From NCBI GenBank assembly GCA_011049455.1, contig DSBL01000082.1, positions 1 to 64,000 on the forward strand: a stretch of DNA of 64,000 nucleotides, given 5' to 3'. This DNA is from Desulfonatronum sp. (GTDB lineage Bacteria; Desulfobacterota; Desulfovibrionia; Desulfovibrionales; Desulfonatronaceae). This document shows positions 61,252-64,000 of this stretch, piece by piece (the first letter of the stretch is position 1; every line of letters begins with the position of its first letter). A program made the translations under genes and the position numbers. The notes under the pieces were generated by a model. It searched no databases and had not been told where the DNA came from. It was given only the letters and a program-made list of their open reading frames with translations.

Positions 61252-61809
61252 ATGCAATTTCTTCTAATCCGGGTTTGCGCGGCATTTTTTCTCATGGGGG
61301 TCATGCCCTGGTCCTTGGCCCACGGTCAATTCTCGGCCGGGCAAACGCCTTGCGACTACTTCACCAAGGCCGATGCCGAAGCCCTTTTCCAAAGAACCGT
61401 GAATGACCCGATCCTCAAGGCCGTCAGTGCTCCGGCAGGACAGAGTTGCCGCTACACCTTTTCACATGCCGGGGACAGCGGCTACGGGGTCGCGATCCGG
61501 ATATCGACCACGTCGGAAATTGCTCGGGAGGGCATCTTTTCCTCGGTCAAGGAGCGCATGGACAGACAAAAAAAGACCTTGTCAGAACGCTCCGACGCCT
61601 TCAAGGATCTGGCGGGGCTTGGCGAGGACGCCTTCTGGAATGGAACAGACCTCTGGATGTCGCAAGCAGACATGCTGATCATCGTCACGGTCCACCCGGT
61701 TCTGGAAGGTTCTTTTCCAGACATGAACGCCGCCCATGAGGCCAAATCCGAACAGGCCCTGACTTTGTCCAAGCAGGTGGCTTTGGCCATTCTCGATCGG
61801 CTGCCTTAG
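61252..61809 (+). CDS. Secreted protein of unknown function
   Basis: Signal peptide MQFLLIRVCAAFFLMGVMPWSLAHG; PCDYFTKADAEALF...APAGQSCRYTF. Confidence 0.65.
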   Translation: MQFLLIRVCAAFFLMGVMPWSLAHGQFSAGQTPCDYFTKADAEALFQRTVNDPILKAVSAPAGQSCRYTFSHAGDSGYGVAIRISTTSEIAREGIFSSVKERMDRQKKTLSERSDAFKDLAGLGEDAFWNGTDLWMSQADMLIIVTVHPVLEGSFPDMNAAHEAKSEQALTLSKQVALAILDRLP

Positions 61810-61901
61810 AAAATGAGCTTCATGAGAATAGAAATCGCTTTACCAATCAGAATGGACAAAGAGCGGGCGGATTGAAATTCTAGCAAGAAACATTTTGAGG
61901 G

Positions 61902-61930
61902 AGACGATTTGATTTGTCTGAAAATCGTCT
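61902..61930 (+). promoter_or_regulatory. Inverted repeat AGACGATTT-N11-AAATCGTCT upstream of the DUF485/symporter operon
   Basis: Perfect 9-bp arms, 11-nt loop. Confidence 0.6.
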
Positions 61931-62040
61931 TCCGTGACCTTCTCTTTTGCGCCGTTAAACGACTAACATGTGCATTTTTGAACAAGTTTGTCCATGGTGT
62001 GCTGGTTCTCGCTCCAAACCTTCTATCTAAAGGAGATGCC

Positions 62041-62349
62041 ATGCACATCGACCGTTCCCCTGGCGTAATGGACAGCAAGAAGTTTCAAGCGCTTGTCGTC
62101 AGCAAGTGGAAAGTCTCGCTTTCCCTGACCGCGATCATGCTGGCGGTCTACTTCGGATTTATTCTTGTCCTGGCTTTTGCCAAGGACCTTCTGGCCGTGA
62201 AGATCGGCGAGCATATGACCTTGGGCATTCCCGTGGGCATTCTGGTCATCGTTCTGGCCTGCGTCCTTACCGGAATCTATGTCTTTTGGGCCAATTCCCG
62301 CTACGATAAGTCCGTTCAGGATGTCCTGAAAAGCATGAGGAGGAGATAA
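62041..62349 (+). CDS. DUF485 membrane protein
   Basis: [34 protein letters not shown]...[31 protein letters not shown]; adjacent to an SSS symporter. Confidence 0.92.
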   Translation: MHIDRSPGVMDSKKFQALVVSKWKVSLSLTAIMLAVYFGFILVLAFAKDLLAVKIGEHMTLGIPVGILVIVLACVLTGIYVFWANSRYDKSVQDVLKSMRRR

Positions 62350-62350
62350 C

Positions 62351-63898
62351 ATGGATCCCATGATCACCTCCATCGGTCAGCCCAATCCCACGTCCATCAT
62401 TTTCTTTTTTGTTTTCGTTTCCGCGACCCTGGTCATCACCTATTACGCAGCCAAGAAAAGCCGTTCCGCCGCCCAGTTTTACGCTGCCGGCAGGAGCGTG
62501 ACCGGCCTGCAGAACGGCTTGGCCCTGGCCGGCGACTACATGAGCGCGGCCTCGTTTCTGGGTATAGCCGGTCTTGTTTCCCTGAAGGGTTATGACGGTC
62601 TGATCTATTCCATCGGCTGGCTGGTGGGTTGGCCGATCGTCATGTTTCTCATTGCCGAGCCATTGCGCAATCTCGGCAAATTCACCTTTGCGGACGTGGT
62701 GGCCTACCGCCTTTCACAAAAGCCGATCCGCATCGCCGCGTCCATCGGGTCCCTGATGACCGTGTGTTTTTATCTTATCGCCCAGATGGTCGGTTCCGGA
62801 TCCCTGATCAAAATGGTTTTCGGAATGCCCTATGAGGTCGCCGTGGTCATCGTGGGCGTGGTCATGATCATGTACGTGCTCTTCGGCGGCATGCTGGCCA
62901 CGACCTGGGTCCAGATCATCAAGGCCGTCCTGCTTCTGGGCGGGGCCACGTTTCTGGTTTTTTTGGTCCTGCTGCATTTCGGATTCAGCTATACGGAGCT
63001 GTTCAAGCAGGCGGCCGTGAAATACGGGAGCAAGGTCCTGGAACCGGGCGGCCTGGTATCAAATCCCTGGGATGCCGTTTCCCTGGGCATCGCCTTGATG
63101 TTCGGCACGGCGGGTCTGCCGCATATCCTGATGCGTTTCTATACCGTGCCCGATGCCAAGCAGGCCCGCAAGTCAGTCTTCTATGCCACCGGATTCATCG
63201 GCTACTTCTACATCCTGACCTTCACCATCGGTTTCGGGGCCATGGTCATCGTCGGCCAGGACGTCATCTCCAAGATGGACGCCGGGGGGAACATGGCCGC
63301 TTTGCTTCTGGCAGAAGCTGCAGGGGGGACGGTCTTCCTGGGATTTATCGCCGCCGTGGCCTTTGCCACCATCCTGGCCGTGGTGGCAGGGCTGACTTTG
63401 GCCGGGGCCAGCACCCTGTCCCATGACCTTTATGTCAGCGTATTCCGATCGGGACGGTCCTCGGAAGAAGAAGAAGTCAAGGTGGCCAGGATGGCCACCC
63501 TGGCTCTGGGCGTGGTGGCCATTGTCCTAGGTTTGGCCTTCAAGGGCCAGAACGTGGCCTTCATGGTCGGACTGGCCTTTGCCATCGCGGCCAGCGCCAA
63601 TTTTCCGGCTTTGCTTATGTCCATCCTCTGGAGGAATTTCTCCACCTTTGGCGCAGCATTGAGCATTGCCACGGGGACCACATTGGCCGTGGGTTTGATC
63701 ATCGTCAGCCCCACGGTCTGGGTTGACATCCTCCATAATCCCCTGGCTATATTTCCATTGAGAAACCCGGCTATCATTTCCATGACCGGTGCTTTCGCTG
63801 CCGGATATCTGGGATCGAAACTCAGGCCGGACGCCGAGGCCTCGCGCAAGTACGAGGAGCAAAAGATCAGGAACTATCTGGGCGTTGGAGCGGAATGA
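62351..63898 (+). CDS. actP: Sodium/solute (acetate-type) symporter, ActP-like
   Basis: [91 protein letters not shown]...[34 protein letters not shown]. Confidence 0.94.
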   Translation: MDPMITSIGQPNPTSIIFFFVFVSATLVITYYAAKKSRSAAQFYAAGRSVTGLQNGLALAGDYMSAASFLGIAGLVSLKGYDGLIYSIGWLVGWPIVMFLIAEPLRNLGKFTFADVVAYRLSQKPIRIAASIGSLMTVCFYLIAQMVGSGSLIKMVFGMPYEVAVVIVGVVMIMYVLFGGMLATTWVQIIKAVLLLGGATFLVFLVLLHFGFSYTELFKQAAVKYGSKVLEPGGLVSNPWDAVSLGIALMFGTAGLPHILMRFYTVPDAKQARKSVFYATGFIGYFYILTFTIGFGAMVIVGQDVISKMDAGGNMAALLLAEAAGGTVFLGFIAAVAFATILAVVAGLTLAGASTLSHDLYVSVFRSGRSSEEEEVKVARMATLALGVVAIVLGLAFKGQNVAFMVGLAFAIAASANFPALLMSILWRNFSTFGAALSIATGTTLAVGLIIVSPTVWVDILHNPLAIFPLRNPAIISMTGAFAAGYLGSKLRPDAEASRKYEEQKIRNYLGVGAE

Positions 63899-64000
63899 AC
63901 AACGAAATCATGGCCTTTTGGGCCAGAATATATCCGTTGTCCGACCTCCCCAGGACGCAACAGGGAGAGGTCGGTTCCCATGTCAGCCAAAAACACGTTT
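63895..64000 (+). CDS. Partial ORF running off the right edge (unknown)
   Basis: ATGA overlap with the symporter stop; [35 protein letters not shown], open to the window end. Confidence 0.45.
   Translation, partial: MNNEIMAFWARIYPLSDLPRTQQGEVGSHVSQKHV

Overview
This 64 kb window looks like a chromosomal segment of a Desulfovibrionales-type deltaproteobacterium. That placement is an inference from gene content and synteny, not a database result. Most of it is conserved core genome. Left edge (1-3.1 kb): a small accessory patch with a 25-bp tandem-repeat array that looks like an IS21-type element end, an AlbA_2/RecG-like gene broken by an in-frame TAG and by the repeat junction, a higBA toxin-antitoxin pair and a VOC protein. 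3.3-16.7 kb: a sigma54 activator with a degenerate receiver, pyrK-pyrD, an atypical PEP-synthase-like protein, pyrB-pyrC, an HD/degenerate nucleotidyltransferase protein, rlmN, hisI-hisG and a TPR-SPOR lipoprotein. 16.7-27.5 kb: a B12-binding-type radical SAM protein, a TreS-maltokinase fusion, glgB, malQ, and a TPR protein paired with an L,D-transpeptidase that share a C-terminal domain. 27.5-39.1 kb: a flagellar late gene behind a near-consensus sigma28 promoter, flgM, and a long minus-strand flagellar run (flgF-G-A-H-I-J-N-K-L, csrA, fliW) with a sigma54 promoter candidate. 39.1-49.8 kb: tRNA-Gly(CCC), then rimP-nusA-ylxR-infB-ylxP-rbfA-nrnA-truB-rpsO-pnp. 49.8-64 kb: a RimK-like ATP-grasp/CgeB-like glycosyltransferase pair, recN, tal, a PEGA-like protein, a YgjP-type metallopeptidase, dodecin, a solitary ABC-type binding lipoprotein next to a hybrid histidine kinase, and a DUF485/SSS symporter pair. 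I found no CRISPR array, prophage or obvious defense island. The most distinctive signals are the PEP-synthase-like protein with a non-canonical C-terminal domain, the ATP-grasp/glycosyltransferase pair, the paired LDT/TPR proteins, Asp-box modules in FlgK and FlgL, the binding-protein/hybrid-kinase pair, and the TAG-interrupted gene.
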